From NCBI GenBank assembly GCA_020343595.1, contig CP070802.1:793036-834483 (forward strand): a DNA stretch of 41,448 nucleotides, given 5' to 3'. Each line of letters starts with the position of its first letter. The stretch's first letter is position 1. Under the pieces are notes generated by a model. It did no database searches. It saw nothing but the letters and a program-made list of their open reading frames with translations, and had not been told where the DNA came from. The translations under genes and the position numbers were made by a program. This document shows, piece after piece, positions 15,265 through 23,468 of the stretch. Source of the stretch: Caldifarciminota bacterium (GTDB taxonomy: Bacteria > Hydrothermota > Tepidihabitantia > SM23-42).

Positions 15265-16719
15265 ATGAACGGGATTTACCTCTATCTCTTGCTCAGAGAG
15301 GTTCGTACGGGACTAGTAGGTAGTTACGTGGAAGACGTACGGCGAGACGGCAGGATGATAGTAGTAGTGTTCAGTGAGGGTTCTCTCATCATATCACTAT
15401 ATCCCGGTGCTATGGGTATGTATTTCACAAAGGACACAGCGGGTGGTTATGAACCGCTGAAAGCGGTTACCGATATCGTAAAGGGATGCAGAGTTGTTGA
15501 TGTCGTACAGGATGGTTTCGTGCCTGTGATGAGAATGGTGCTCCAGAAACCATTTCCCGGTAACGAACGGATAGAGATTATCGTTTCGTTCTATCACGAA
15601 GCCCCGAATTTCAGTATAAGGGTTGGTTCACGGCAGAAGAACGTATTCACCCGATTCGTTGAGAAGAAAGCCAAGTCGTCGGTTTGCGATTTTACGGATG
15701 GCGATATCGCGAGTATGAGTGTTGATGATATGCTGAAGAACATCGAGGGGATTGATGCGAAGATGGCCAAATCCCTTGATGTAGAAAACCTGAAGGTGTT
15801 GCAGGAAATTGTACGGGGAGAGTCAGTTTCGCCTCGATTAGTCTCGTTGCAACCTCTCTGGATAAGTATTTTTCAAGACGACCAGGGGATTGAGTTCAGT
15901 GGTTTCAACAAGATCTTCGAACACGTCATAGCGCAATTCTTAGAGGAACTCAGGAATAAGCGTGTCGAGCAAGATAGGCGCCTGCAGGTGAAGAGGCTGA
16001 AAAGACGCGTTACCCGGCTGCAGAAAAAGTTGCTCACAAAAGAAGAGATAGATTTTTTCCGTGAGTGCGGTGAGTTGATCCTGGCAAATATGGTAGAGGT
16101 CAAGAAGGGTCATTCATCAGTCGACCTACTGAGTCCATATACACAGAGAAGGATAGTGGTAAAGCTTGACCCGCGCCTGACACCCCAGGCAAACGCGCAG
16201 AAGTATTTCTTAAGATATAAGAAGGAGAAAAGGGGACAGCCCCTGCTTCGTGAGCAGATAGCCAGGTTGGAAAAGGAAATCAGTGCAGCAGAAGGAGCAG
16301 GTGAGTTAGCGCAGCCAGCGAAAAAAGCAGTCGTTAGAAAGGTCGAAAAACGAGAACCTTTTCACAAGTTCAAACTGGATTCTGGTTCAGTAGTGTTCGT
16401 CGGTAAAAGTGCAAAAAGCAACGATCAGCTGACTTTTCAGCAAGCACGATCCAATGACTATTTCTTCCATGCCCGGGGAGTAGAAGGCGCGCATACGATA
16501 CTACGAGCGAATGTACCAAAGGGACAGCGTCCGGGCAAGGACGAGATAAAACTGGCAGCGGCGATCGCGGCCTATTTCAGCAAAGCTAAAACACAGAAGA
16601 AGGTTCCAGTGTCCTTTACGCAGCGTAAGTATCTGAAGAAAGACAAAAAGGGGAAACCAGGATCTGTCATAATGATGCGGGAAGAAGTGATTTTCGTGGA
16701 CCCGGCACTGCCCACTTAG
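15265..16719 (+). CDS. rqcH: Rqc2/RqcH-type ribosome quality-control protein (NFACT)
   Basis: Binds the obstructed large ribosomal subunit and recruits tRNA-Ala for C-terminal alanine tailing of stalled chains. Seen: NFACT-N region (1-150), a helix-hairpin-helix-like stretch around GIDAKMAKSL, two coiled-coil helices (about 225-270 and 315-345), and the C-terminal NFACT-R domain with FVGKSAKSNDQLTF, DYFFHARGVEGAHTIL and VPVSFTQRKYLKK. 484 aa is shorter than the usual 550-580. Trans-translation (smpB) and RQC genes are thus close neighbours. No clear Shine-Dalgarno before ATG 15265. The stop codon lies within a 56-bp repeat that starts at 16715. Confidence 0.88.
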   Translation: MNGIYLYLLLREVRTGLVGSYVEDVRRDGRMIVVVFSEGSLIISLYPGAMGMYFTKDTAGGYEPLKAVTDIVKGCRVVDVVQDGFVPVMRMVLQKPFPGNERIEIIVSFYHEAPNFSIRVGSRQKNVFTRFVEKKAKSSVCDFTDGDIASMSVDDMLKNIEGIDAKMAKSLDVENLKVLQEIVRGESVSPRLVSLQPLWISIFQDDQGIEFSGFNKIFEHVIAQFLEELRNKRVEQDRRLQVKRLKRRVTRLQKKLLTKEEIDFFRECGELILANMVEVKKGHSSVDLLSPYTQRRIVVKLDPRLTPQANAQKYFLRYKKEKRGQPLLREQIARLEKEISAAEGAGELAQPAKKAVVRKVEKREPFHKFKLDSGSVVFVGKSAKSNDQLTFQQARSNDYFFHARGVEGAHTILRANVPKGQRPGKDEIKLAAAIAAYFSKAKTQKKVPVSFTQRKYLKKDKKGKPGSVIMMREEVIFVDPALPT

Positions 16720-16770
16720 AACGACAGGAAGCTCAGAACCTGGGAGCTTAGGAAGCTGGGGACAAAAACG
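16715..16770. repeat. 56-bp direct repeat, copy 1
   Basis: Begins CTTAGAACGACAGGAAGCTC and ends GGACAAAAACG; a copy with two or three differences is at 16894-16949. Copy 1 begins inside the last codon of rqcH and supplies its TAG stop. Confidence 0.8.
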
Positions 16771-16893
16771 CAAGTAACGATATTAGCGAGAATAACGATA
16801 TGAACGGTAAAGACACATCCGCAGCGCGGATTGAAGACACGCTTACACTGAAGTCATGTCGCTTCGCTCCTGAAGACACGCTGCGCTGTGAAA

Positions 16894-16949
16894 CTTAGAA
16901 CGACAGGAAGCTCAGAACCTGGGAGGTTAGGAAGCTGAGGACAAAAACG
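16894..16949. repeat. 56-bp direct repeat, copy 2
   Basis: Copy of 16715-16770. The phase to the following 9-bp-unit array is preserved, so repeat and array duplicated together. Confidence 0.8.
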
Positions 16950-17040
16950 TAGGTAACGAAATTAACGATACTAACGAGATTAACGGTACATGAGATGAGT
17001 AGTACTACGAATGCGAAATACGAGCACGATCAACGACATA

Positions 17041-17068
17041 TTGACTTACGCAATAATCGTGTTATACT
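17041..17068 (+). promoter_or_regulatory. Promoter of the DUF4870-type gene
   Basis: -35 TTGACT (17041-17046), 16-bp spacer, -10 TATACT (17063-17068). The leader of about 12 bases carries AGGAGG (17078-17083), so unlike its leaderless neighbours this gene uses a Shine-Dalgarno sequence. Confidence 0.75.
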
Positions 17069-17086
17069 ATAATCAAAGGAGGAGAT

Positions 17087-17410
17087 ATGCCAGAGGCCAA
17101 CAAAGAAATTGAAGACGGCAAAATATGGGCATTTATCGGATACTGGTGGATCCTTTTCTTGGTCCCTCTTCTTGGCAAGAAAGATAACAAGTTCGCCTTG
17201 TTTCACGGGAAACAGGGTTTGGTGCTTTTTGCCTTTGCGGTGCTCGTCTGGTTGCTGAGCTACATACCGGTTATTGGTTGGTTTATCATCGGGCCGATTG
17301 GCAGCATAGTGTGGATTATTCTGGCGATAATCGGGATGGTTAAGTCACTTCAGGGACAATATTGGAAGATGCCAGTATTGGGTGACATAGCCGAGAAACT
17401 CAAAATATAG
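17087..17410 (+). CDS. DUF4870/Tic20-like small membrane protein
   Basis: 107 aa with about three membrane helices: WAFIGYWWILFLVPLL, then VLFAFAVLVWLLSYIPVIGWFI, then a Gly-rich helix GSIVWIILAIIGMVKSL. The FALFHGKQGLVLF segment matches the conserved HxxQ motif of DUF4870/Tic20-like proteins, whose function is not known. Strong Shine-Dalgarno AGGAGG three bases before the ATG. Followed after 52 bp by another membrane protein gene, likely the same transcript. Confidence 0.75.
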   Translation: MPEANKEIEDGKIWAFIGYWWILFLVPLLGKKDNKFALFHGKQGLVLFAFAVLVWLLSYIPVIGWFIIGPIGSIVWIILAIIGMVKSLQGQYWKMPVLGDIAEKLKI

Positions 17411-17462
17411 TTGGTATAAAGTAGTTCCATTAGCATAAAGTATGGCGGGAAAAGGAGGTAGT

Positions 17463-18053
17463 ATGATTCAACGTATTAAGGACATAATCTTCAAGCCGAA
17501 GGATACTTGGCCTCAGATCAAGGCAGAGGCTACGACCATTACCCAGGTCTTTACGGGTTACGCAATGATCATTGCTGCTCTCCCGGCAATTGCCGGTTTT
17601 CTTGGATTCACGCTGATCGGCCAGAGTTTTGGTCCGATCACCGGTTTCTTCAGGATACCGTTAACCTACGCACTTGTTTGGGCAATTGTGTGGTATGTAC
17701 TGATCCTTGTTGCTCTTTACATCGAAGGCTTGGTAATCAATGCATTAGCGCCGTCATTCGGGTCCAAGCAGAGTGGCGTTAACGCATACAAACTAGCCGT
17801 CTATTCTTCAACACCAATGTTCATTGCGGGTATTCTCAACATAATACCTGCATTGGGTTTGCTCGTTTTCCTCATAAGTCTCTATTCGTTCTATCTGTTA
17901 TACATCGGTATGCCGGTCATGATGGAAACACCAAAGGACAAATTGGTTGGATATTTCGTTGTAACCTTGATAGTAATGCTCGTTATCTATTTTATCGTTG
18001 GTGGAATATCGAGTGCCATAATGACGGCGATGTGGCGTCCGGTTCTCCTATAG
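17463..18053 (+). CDS. Yip1-family integral membrane protein
   Basis: 196 aa. A short N-terminal amphipathic segment (IIFKPKDTWPQIKAE, typical of bacterial Yip1-domain proteins) is followed by five membrane helices. ATG 17463 is chosen over the upstream ATG at 17442 because AAGGAGG lies four bases before it. The role of bacterial Yip1 proteins is unclear. Convergent with the carbamate kinase gene; only six bases separate their ends and no terminator is visible between them. Confidence 0.75.
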   Translation: MIQRIKDIIFKPKDTWPQIKAEATTITQVFTGYAMIIAALPAIAGFLGFTLIGQSFGPITGFFRIPLTYALVWAIVWYVLILVALYIEGLVINALAPSFGSKQSGVNAYKLAVYSSTPMFIAGILNIIPALGLLVFLISLYSFYLLYIGMPVMMETPKDKLVGYFVVTLIVMLVIYFIVGGISSAIMTAMWRPVLL

Positions 18054-18059
18054 CGGAAA

Positions 18060-18995
18060 CTACCTAACGATTTTCGTACCAGCGTCCCCGAGAATTGCCT
18101 GCTTGGCTTTGCCAAGTGAGGTGATGATCACTTCCTTTCCGCCGCTTTTTAGAAAACTGACAGCAGCTTCGATTTTCGGTCCCATACTACCCGGTGGGAA
18201 CTGACCACTATTCAGATAATCTGCTGCTTCAGCAGCATGGATGATTTTCAGTGGCCGCTGGTTCTGTTTTTTGTAATTAAAATACACGCAATCCACGTTC
18301 GTAAGAAAAAGCAAGGTTCTGGCGTCGATATCGTGCGCCAGAACGGCCGAGGCACGGTCTTTGTCAACGACCGCATCGACGCCTTCGTAGGAACCGTCGT
18401 TCTCGACATATACTGGTATGCCTCCACCGCCAGCAGCGATAACAATCGTGCCGAGATCAACCAGGGTTCTAATGGTTGTTCGATTGACAATTCTCTTCGG
18501 TATGGGGGACGGCACAACCCGACGATAACCGCGGTCTGAATCTTCCTTTACAACCCAGTTGAACATTTCTGCCAGACCCTCGGCCTGTTTCTTCGTATAG
18601 AAAGGGCCTATGTACTTTGTTGGGTTGATTATCGAAGGGTCATTTGGGTCAACGATTACCTGGGTGACGATCGTCACCACATCGCGGTTAATACCGAGGG
18701 CCATGAGACGGTTCTGCAGGCTTTGTTCGATCATGTAGCCCATACCGCCTTCCGTATCGGCGACTATTACGCCCAAAGGTAGTGCAGGGATGTCCTGTTT
18801 TGTTCTTTCAACACGGAGTAAAGCATTGCCGACCTGCGGGCCGTTGCCGTGAGTTATTGCTATCTTGTATTCTTCCTGTATGAGTTCGACAATCCCTTCA
18901 AGACTGCTGCGGGTATTGGCGAATTGTGCGTGAATATCCTCTTTACCCGAGGATGAGATTGCATTTCCACCCAGGGCGACAACCGCCTTTTTCAT
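18060..18995 (-). CDS. arcC: Carbamate kinase
   Basis: Amino-acid-kinase fold enzyme that interconverts carbamoyl phosphate + ADP and ATP + carbamate. Seen: VALGGNAI at the N-terminus, THGNGPQVGN, DTEGGMGYMIEQSLQN, AAGGGGIPVY, DKDRASAVLA, FLTNVDCVY and FPPGSMGPKIEAA. 311 aa is the standard length. No arginine deiminase or ornithine carbamoyltransferase is adjacent, so the source of carbamoyl phosphate is not shown. The ATG lies five bases after a consensus -10 box (leaderless). Confidence 0.95.
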   Translation of the reverse strand: MKKAVVALGGNAISSSGKEDIHAQFANTRSSLEGIVELIQEEYKIAITHGNGPQVGNALLRVERTKQDIPALPLGVIVADTEGGMGYMIEQSLQNRLMALGINRDVVTIVTQVIVDPNDPSIINPTKYIGPFYTKKQAEGLAEMFNWVVKEDSDRGYRRVVPSPIPKRIVNRTTIRTLVDLGTIVIAAGGGGIPVYVENDGSYEGVDAVVDKDRASAVLAHDIDARTLLFLTNVDCVYFNYKKQNQRPLKIIHAAEAADYLNSGQFPPGSMGPKIEAAVSFLKSGGKEVIITSLGKAKQAILGDAGTKIVR

Positions 18996-19000
18996 TTCAA

Positions 19001-19028
19001 ATTATAGACCTTCGTCTGGACTTGTCAA
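19001..19028 (-). promoter_or_regulatory. Promoter of arcC
   Basis: Minus strand: -35 TTGACA (19023-19028), 16-bp spacer, -10 TATAAT (19001-19006), both perfect, five bases before the ATG. Confidence 0.85.
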
Positions 19029-19140
19029 GACACAACGGATAAGACGGAAATTGAGAGGCTATGAACATCGGAAGTTAACATAAAGATTTCGTAATCGTGT
19101 TTCGTCCATCGTGCTCGTGCAAATAACCGTTAGCAGTGTA

Positions 19141-19212
19141 TCCAGTATCGAGTGTCAAGCGAGCAAACGATAATAACGAAAATAGCGGTAATAACGGGAA
19201 TAACGAAATTGT
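19141..19212. repeat. Dispersed repeat module plus 9-bp-unit array
   Basis: 19141-19177 copies 2404-2440 (TCAAGCGAGCAAACGATAAT exact), continuing into units TAACGAAAA, TAGCGGTAA, TAACGGGAA and TAACGAAAT that run up to the end of the DUF2723 gene. Confidence 0.7.
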
Positions 19213-19213
19213 G

Positions 19214-20941
19214 TTATGGTCCGAACGTTCTCAGCAGGTTTCGTACCTTTGCTGCTTGCTCCTCGTTTTCTGTGAACTGCAAGTATCCGAGGTTCCGACG
19301 CAGCATATTACGCACTGCATGCAGGTTAGATTTGACCCGTTCATCATTTACTATAGGCGGTCGTTTGAGGTTGAATTCATCGAAATCGAAGTAGACTGAT
19401 TCCCCGTTACGGATGATCTTGTAGACAAGACCGAAAGGTATTCTGGGGTACTGTGGTTTGGCAGCTTCGAAGTCATAATCAGGCCAGGGGGAACAAAAGA
19501 ATACCCCTTGCTCCATTCTTGCTTCGATAAAACTCTCAAGCATTTCGACATATCTTGCTTGTATCGTTTGAGGTTCATATGGTCGCCCGTATTCAAATTT
19601 TTCAAGTTCAGTGAGGTATGCATCGACAGATGGTTTGACCGTTGTGTAGAAATCGGAGTATTCGCGTTCCAGGTAGAGGAGATACCAGGTACGCCTTAGT
19701 AATTCCTTGTCGATGATCACTAGATCGGGTCTCTTGTTTTCGATCTCCCGAGAATACATGAGAGGTGCATATATATCCCAATAAGGAGTAATCAAGAGGC
19801 TTGAATGAGGTAGCATCGTTGTGTGCGCCTGTGCGAAGTCCATACCAAACGTATTGCCTCTCATCGTACACGAATTGTGATTGATGATCGGAATCGCCAG
19901 AGCCAGCGGCAGGACCACCACGGTCTTCAGATATTTTCGCAGCTGTTTTATCCCATAGGTAAAACCTATCACCAGCACAATGAAGGTTGGTATGTAGTAA
20001 GATTCGATATCGGGAATAGAATAGTTGATGGTGTATAGAACGTTGAGCGTGAGAATTGTCAATAACAACCAGAATATCCCGCGGTTTTCCTTGTACAATG
20101 CGTAAAAGCCGATGAGAGATGGTATGGCAAGAACATATAGAAAGTTGCGGGCAAGGATCTGTCCGCCATTAATGAGGTTCTGCACTACTTCTGACTGAGA
20201 AAGCGAGAACATCCATACCCGGTACTGTTTGCCGCTTATGTGCCACAGCGTGCGCTCGACGTTCACGGTATTACCCCATGCCAGCTCTGCACCGCCGTGC
20301 GTTCGTGCCATGAGGTAATAGTACATAGTGAGACCAAACATGAGAAGCACGAACCCGATCGCTATCTTAGTGAAACCTGGACGGTGACTGACAAGGATGT
20401 AGATGACAATCGGTGCGGCTAGAGATACTATCATCATGTGGTTGGTTAGGCTGAGGCCGATCACATACATGATTAGGTACATTATTCGTTCGTTGTCGCA
20501 TCGGTAGACAAGAAAGAGCAGCAGCGTGGCAAATAGACCGGTGAGCGCGTGTACCTCATTTGTGACGGAGGTACGCCATATGATCGGCGAAAAAGCGAAC
20601 AAGGAGATAGTGAGAACGGGTAGGATCTTGCTGCCCGTTATGCGTCGTGCGAGTGCATAGAGAAAAGCGGCCGCCGCTATTGAGAAGAATCCTGAAAGCA
20701 GATTGAGATTCCATATTGGTTCCCCTGGAAGGTGAGCAATTAAGTACGATATCAGCGTATACAAAGGATATCCAGTGGGATGAGCAATGCCGAGGGTGAC
20801 TGACACCGCAGCCAATTCGCCTGAATCTATCAAATAGACGTCGGGACAGAGTGTATACAGATAGAATGCTAATATCGCAAGGAATGATCCAGCTGCAACA
20901 AGATAACGGCTCTGCAAGTACGAAAGTCTATTCTTTCGCAA
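19214..20941 (-). CDS. DUF2723 (TMEM260-like) membrane glycosyltransferase
   Basis: 575 aa with about ten membrane helices in the first 360 residues, then a soluble C-terminal part. Family signature at the N-terminus: CPDVYLIDSGELAA and GIAHPTGYPLY, where the Asp-Ser-Gly-Glu and His-Pro-Thr-Gly segments correspond to the catalytic and donor-binding loops of GT-C glycosyltransferases (as in protein O-mannosyltransferases). Expected to use a lipid-linked sugar and modify exported proteins. It starts with TTG and overlaps the DUF1844 gene by 14 bases, so both share a promoter. The alternative start TTG at residue 9 is possible. Confidence 0.85.
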   Translation of the reverse strand: MRKNRLSYLQSRYLVAAGSFLAILAFYLYTLCPDVYLIDSGELAAVSVTLGIAHPTGYPLYTLISYLIAHLPGEPIWNLNLLSGFFSIAAAAFLYALARRITGSKILPVLTISLFAFSPIIWRTSVTNEVHALTGLFATLLLFLVYRCDNERIMYLIMYVIGLSLTNHMMIVSLAAPIVIYILVSHRPGFTKIAIGFVLLMFGLTMYYYLMARTHGGAELAWGNTVNVERTLWHISGKQYRVWMFSLSQSEVVQNLINGGQILARNFLYVLAIPSLIGFYALYKENRGIFWLLLTILTLNVLYTINYSIPDIESYYIPTFIVLVIGFTYGIKQLRKYLKTVVVLPLALAIPIINHNSCTMRGNTFGMDFAQAHTTMLPHSSLLITPYWDIYAPLMYSREIENKRPDLVIIDKELLRRTWYLLYLEREYSDFYTTVKPSVDAYLTELEKFEYGRPYEPQTIQARYVEMLESFIEARMEQGVFFCSPWPDYDFEAAKPQYPRIPFGLVYKIIRNGESVYFDFDEFNLKRPPIVNDERVKSNLHAVRNMLRRNLGYLQFTENEEQAAKVRNLLRTFGP

Positions 20942-21242
20942 AATTCAGTCTCAGGTTGGAGAGACGAACCTGAATGTCTTTCTTGTCAGCCTGTTCAAGC
21001 ATAGGTTCGATTATCTTATAGAGCGCGTCGATAGCATCTATTGCCGTCTTTGCTTCTCCGGAATCCTTCAAATGTTTCTGAGTTTCCGGATGTGCTACTT
21101 TATCGAGATACGCCCATGCCTTACCTTCTAACGATAGTATCATCATATAGATAATCTCTTTCATCTTGATCGGCTCGTCCAGCAGTTTTGATTCCTCTGG
21201 CTTTGCAGCCTCTTGCTCTTTAACGTTATCATTTTCAGACAT
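20928..21242 (-). CDS. DUF1844 domain protein
   Basis: 104 aa, acidic and soluble. After a low-complexity Glu/Lys start, the KEIIYMMILSLEGKAWAYLDKV segment and DAIDALYKII match DUF1844, a family of unknown function common next to housekeeping genes. Its ATG lies five bases after a -10 box (leaderless). It overlaps the downstream glycosyltransferase gene. Confidence 0.8.
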   Translation of the reverse strand: MSENDNVKEQEAAKPEESKLLDEPIKMKEIIYMMILSLEGKAWAYLDKVAHPETQKHLKDSGEAKTAIDAIDALYKIIEPMLEQADKKDIQVRLSNLRLNFAKE

Positions 21243-21247
21243 GGTGG

Positions 21248-21276
21248 ATTATATTGACATAGCGACTGGAAGTCAA
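21248..21276 (-). promoter_or_regulatory. Promoter of the DUF1844-DUF2723 operon
   Basis: Minus strand: -35 TTGACT (21271-21276), 17-bp spacer, -10 TATAAT (21248-21253), five bases before the ATG. Confidence 0.8.
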
Positions 21277-21315
21277 TAAGTCGTTACTCGTGTTCGTATT
21301 TCGTATTCGTAATAC

Positions 21316-21424
21316 GAACAGCGTTAATTTCGTTAATCTCGTTATTACCGTTAGCCCCCTGATACTCGCTACTGGATTCTGCCTGCAAAATCACATGCCC
21401 CGTATCACGGGTATGTGTACGAAT
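21316..21424. repeat. Inverted copy of the 2357-2440 repeat module with 9-bp-unit array
   Basis: Read on the minus strand: CGTGATACGGGGCATGTGAT, GCAGGCAGAATCCAGT, GCGAGTATCA, then units TAACGGTAA, TAACGAGAT, TAACGAAAT, TAACGCTGT. Same order of modules as upstream of secA, in reverse orientation. Confidence 0.75.
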
Positions 21425-21471
21425 ACGATGTACGATAGACGAGCACGGAAGAAGAGTTTCGCCGTTCCCCG

Positions 21472-21499
21472 TTGACACGGCACTTTTTCTGAATAATAT
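21472..21499 (+). promoter_or_regulatory. Promoter of the LpoA-like lipoprotein operon
   Basis: -35 TTGACA (21472-21477), 16-bp spacer, -10 TAATAT (21494-21499), seven bases before the ATG. GAGG directly before the ATG is too close to act as Shine-Dalgarno. Confidence 0.7.
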
Positions 21500-21506
21500 T
21501 GAGGAA

Positions 21507-23159
21507 ATGAATAAGATTATTCGTATTCCATTGATATTCCTTTTGCTGCTTGGCTGCGCGTACATAAGACCAAAAGGTCCGACCGATATGGATTCGCAGC
21601 GAGCGGCAGAAAAGGCTGCAGTCATCTTTGAAAGGGGCAACGATTTCTTTAAGCGTAAGGATTACAGCAATGCACTGGTTGCCTTTGAGGAGATCGTCGA
21701 AAAATATGGCGGGACCGAGTCCTATGAACCGGCACTATACCTCGGGTCATTCTGTCAGTACAAGCTTGCCCGCTTCAAGAACGCCGTACACTTTGGAGAA
21801 AAATACCTGAAGGAATTCCCCAATTCCAAATACTACCTGAATGCAATGTCACTGGTTGGTGAATCTCATTTCCATCTAGCCGAAGACTATGAGGCAACGT
21901 ACTATTTGACAAAGTATTACGTGCAGGCAGAAGATTCATCCGGCCTTCAGAAAGCATTCGAACGGATCCTTGAGATGCTTCCTGATCTTACGATCGCCGA
22001 ACTCGAGAAGTTGCATCGAATATTCATGGCAGAAGATGTCGATGAACATATACTGTATCATCTTGCTCAAGCTGAGGCACAGAAGGGTAAGAAGGAAGAA
22101 GCAGAGCGTGATTTCAACTTGCTGGTGAGACGTTTTCCGGAGACACGCTATGTATATGAAGCAGAAGAATACAAGAGATTCATCAGCCTTGGACAAGCAA
22201 CTGGAAGGGCTGGGATTCTGCTGCCGCTCACCGGGAAATATTCGAGCATTGGACAGAACTTGCTCAGTGTTGTCAGGACGTTCGAAAAAAACAAAATGCT
22301 TCCCTTCTCACTCCACGTCCTCGATACCAAATCAGATCCCATAGATGCAAGCCTTGCCGCGGCACGGCTTGTTGAAGAAGTGGGTGTTGATTTTCTGATC
22401 GCGCCGGTCAGCTCCTTTGAGGCGTTTACGGTATGCGGCTTTGCATTTGGAAAAGCAATACCGATCATCTTGCCCATGAGTACGGAAGGACGCTTTGAAG
22501 CACTTCCGCTCGTTTTCACGCGCGGGCAATCCTATGAAGATCAGGCAAGGGTGGTAGCACGTTACAGCGTGTATGATATGGGTTTGAACAGATTCGCGAT
22601 CCTCTTTCCAGAGGAAAGTCGCCACCGGCTGATCGCCAATGCATTTGCACAGGAAGTGGTGCGGAATAACCGCGAGGTTGTAGCGATGGTCAGTTTCCCG
22701 CCCGATTCCATAACCATGCAGAGGGAATTGGAGGCGATCAAGAAGAAAGAGCCTGGTGCGCTGTTCCTGGCTATGGACACGGATATGATCATCAATGCAG
22801 CACCGCAGGTCGCCTACTACGGCCTTGAGGGTATTACCCTTCTTGGCACCGAAGCTTTCCATAGTGAAAGGATACCGCGCCTCGGTGAGAAGTATGTGGA
22901 GGGCTCGGTATTCGTCGCACCGTCTGCGATTGACGAAACGATTTCACGGCAACTTTCTTCGGCTGGCCTTCCCATAAACGAATTTACTGCCCGTTTCTAT
23001 AGTGTACTACTACAGCTGAGGTCCATCAGTAGTTATGAACGGTCAAATCTTCCACGCTTGATCGGCGAGACCCTTCGCGGCACCGAAATTCTCGGCGTCT
23101 ACCAGATAGAAGACGGAGAATTCAACAAGCTGGCAGATATCAGGAAGAGTGAAGGTTAA
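21507..23159 (+). CDS. TPR plus periplasmic-binding-fold lipoprotein (LpoA/LppC-like)
   Basis: 550 aa. Lipoprotein signal ending LLLLGC (Cys 17). Residues about 35-230 form TPR/BamD-like helical repeats (NDFFKRKDYSNALVAFEEIV, YKLARFKNAVHFGEKYLKEF). From about residue 230 a type I periplasmic-binding fold begins (GRAGILLPLTGKYSSIGQN) and continues through LDTKSDPIDA and FLIAPVSS. The same TPR + binding-fold order is found in LpoA, the outer-membrane lipoprotein that activates PBP1A in E. coli. A role in peptidoglycan synthesis is therefore inferred, not shown; a ligand-binding lipoprotein is the alternative. Leaderless by promoter position. Confidence 0.78.
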   Translation: MNKIIRIPLIFLLLLGCAYIRPKGPTDMDSQRAAEKAAVIFERGNDFFKRKDYSNALVAFEEIVEKYGGTESYEPALYLGSFCQYKLARFKNAVHFGEKYLKEFPNSKYYLNAMSLVGESHFHLAEDYEATYYLTKYYVQAEDSSGLQKAFERILEMLPDLTIAELEKLHRIFMAEDVDEHILYHLAQAEAQKGKKEEAERDFNLLVRRFPETRYVYEAEEYKRFISLGQATGRAGILLPLTGKYSSIGQNLLSVVRTFEKNKMLPFSLHVLDTKSDPIDASLAAARLVEEVGVDFLIAPVSSFEAFTVCGFAFGKAIPIILPMSTEGRFEALPLVFTRGQSYEDQARVVARYSVYDMGLNRFAILFPEESRHRLIANAFAQEVVRNNREVVAMVSFPPDSITMQRELEAIKKKEPGALFLAMDTDMIINAAPQVAYYGLEGITLLGTEAFHSERIPRLGEKYVEGSVFVAPSAIDETISRQLSSAGLPINEFTARFYSVLLQLRSISSYERSNLPRLIGETLRGTEILGVYQIEDGEFNKLADIRKSEG

Positions 23160-23187
23160 TAGGGTGCGTAGTCACCTTTTCACGCGG

Positions 23188-23211
23188 CCCCGAGATATCC
23201 GGATACCGGGG
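23188..23211 (+). other. Imperfect palindrome between genes
   Basis: CCCCG and CGGGG flank a central ATATCCGGATA, so the RNA could form a short hairpin before the next gene. No T-run follows. It may be an attenuating or stabilising hairpin, or chance. Confidence 0.3.
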
Positions 23212-23228
23212 TAGGGAAGGAGTAACAA

Positions 23229-23450
23229 ATGGCAAAGAAGCAAAAGACCAAGAAAGATAAAACGGCAAAGCAGCGAGGAACCCTTGCTACCGTCAAATTC
23301 TCACAGAAGAATCTGATTTTCTTTGGGATCGGACTCCTCCTGGTCGTTGTCGGCTTCATATTACTTGCGGCCGGAGACATCGTGTTCGCTCCGATTCTCC
23401 TCATCGTTGGCTATCTTGTATTTTTCCCTCTTGGGATACTACTAAAGTAA
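23229..23450 (+). CDS. Small two-helix membrane protein (DUF3098-like)
   Basis: 73 aa. A strongly basic N-terminus (KKQKTKKDKTAKQRG) precedes two hydrophobic helices (LIFFGIGLLLVVVGFILLAA and FAPILLIVGYLVFFPLGILL). The FSQKNLIFFGIGL segment resembles DUF3098. AAGGAG lies before the ATG. Function unknown; likely cotranscribed with the lipoprotein gene and queG. Confidence 0.65.
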   Translation: MAKKQKTKKDKTAKQRGTLATVKFSQKNLIFFGIGLLLVVVGFILLAAGDIVFAPILLIVGYLVFFPLGILLK

Positions 23451-23468
23451 AGTCATAATACGTCAGCT

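Larger units (their letters stand above)
16720..17086. other. Intergenic region of tandemly arranged repeat modules
   Basis: Two copies of a compound unit: 56-bp repeat followed by a 9-bp-unit array (16774-16800 and 16952-16993), separated by a GC-rich patch with several GAAGACACGCT-like motifs (16806-16890). Then the promoter of the DUF4870 gene. No gene. Confidence 0.65.

Noticed and set aside
18054..18059. Shared terminator between the Yip1-like gene and arcC
   Set aside because: Only six bases separate the convergent stops and no hairpin with T-run is seen in the gene ends.
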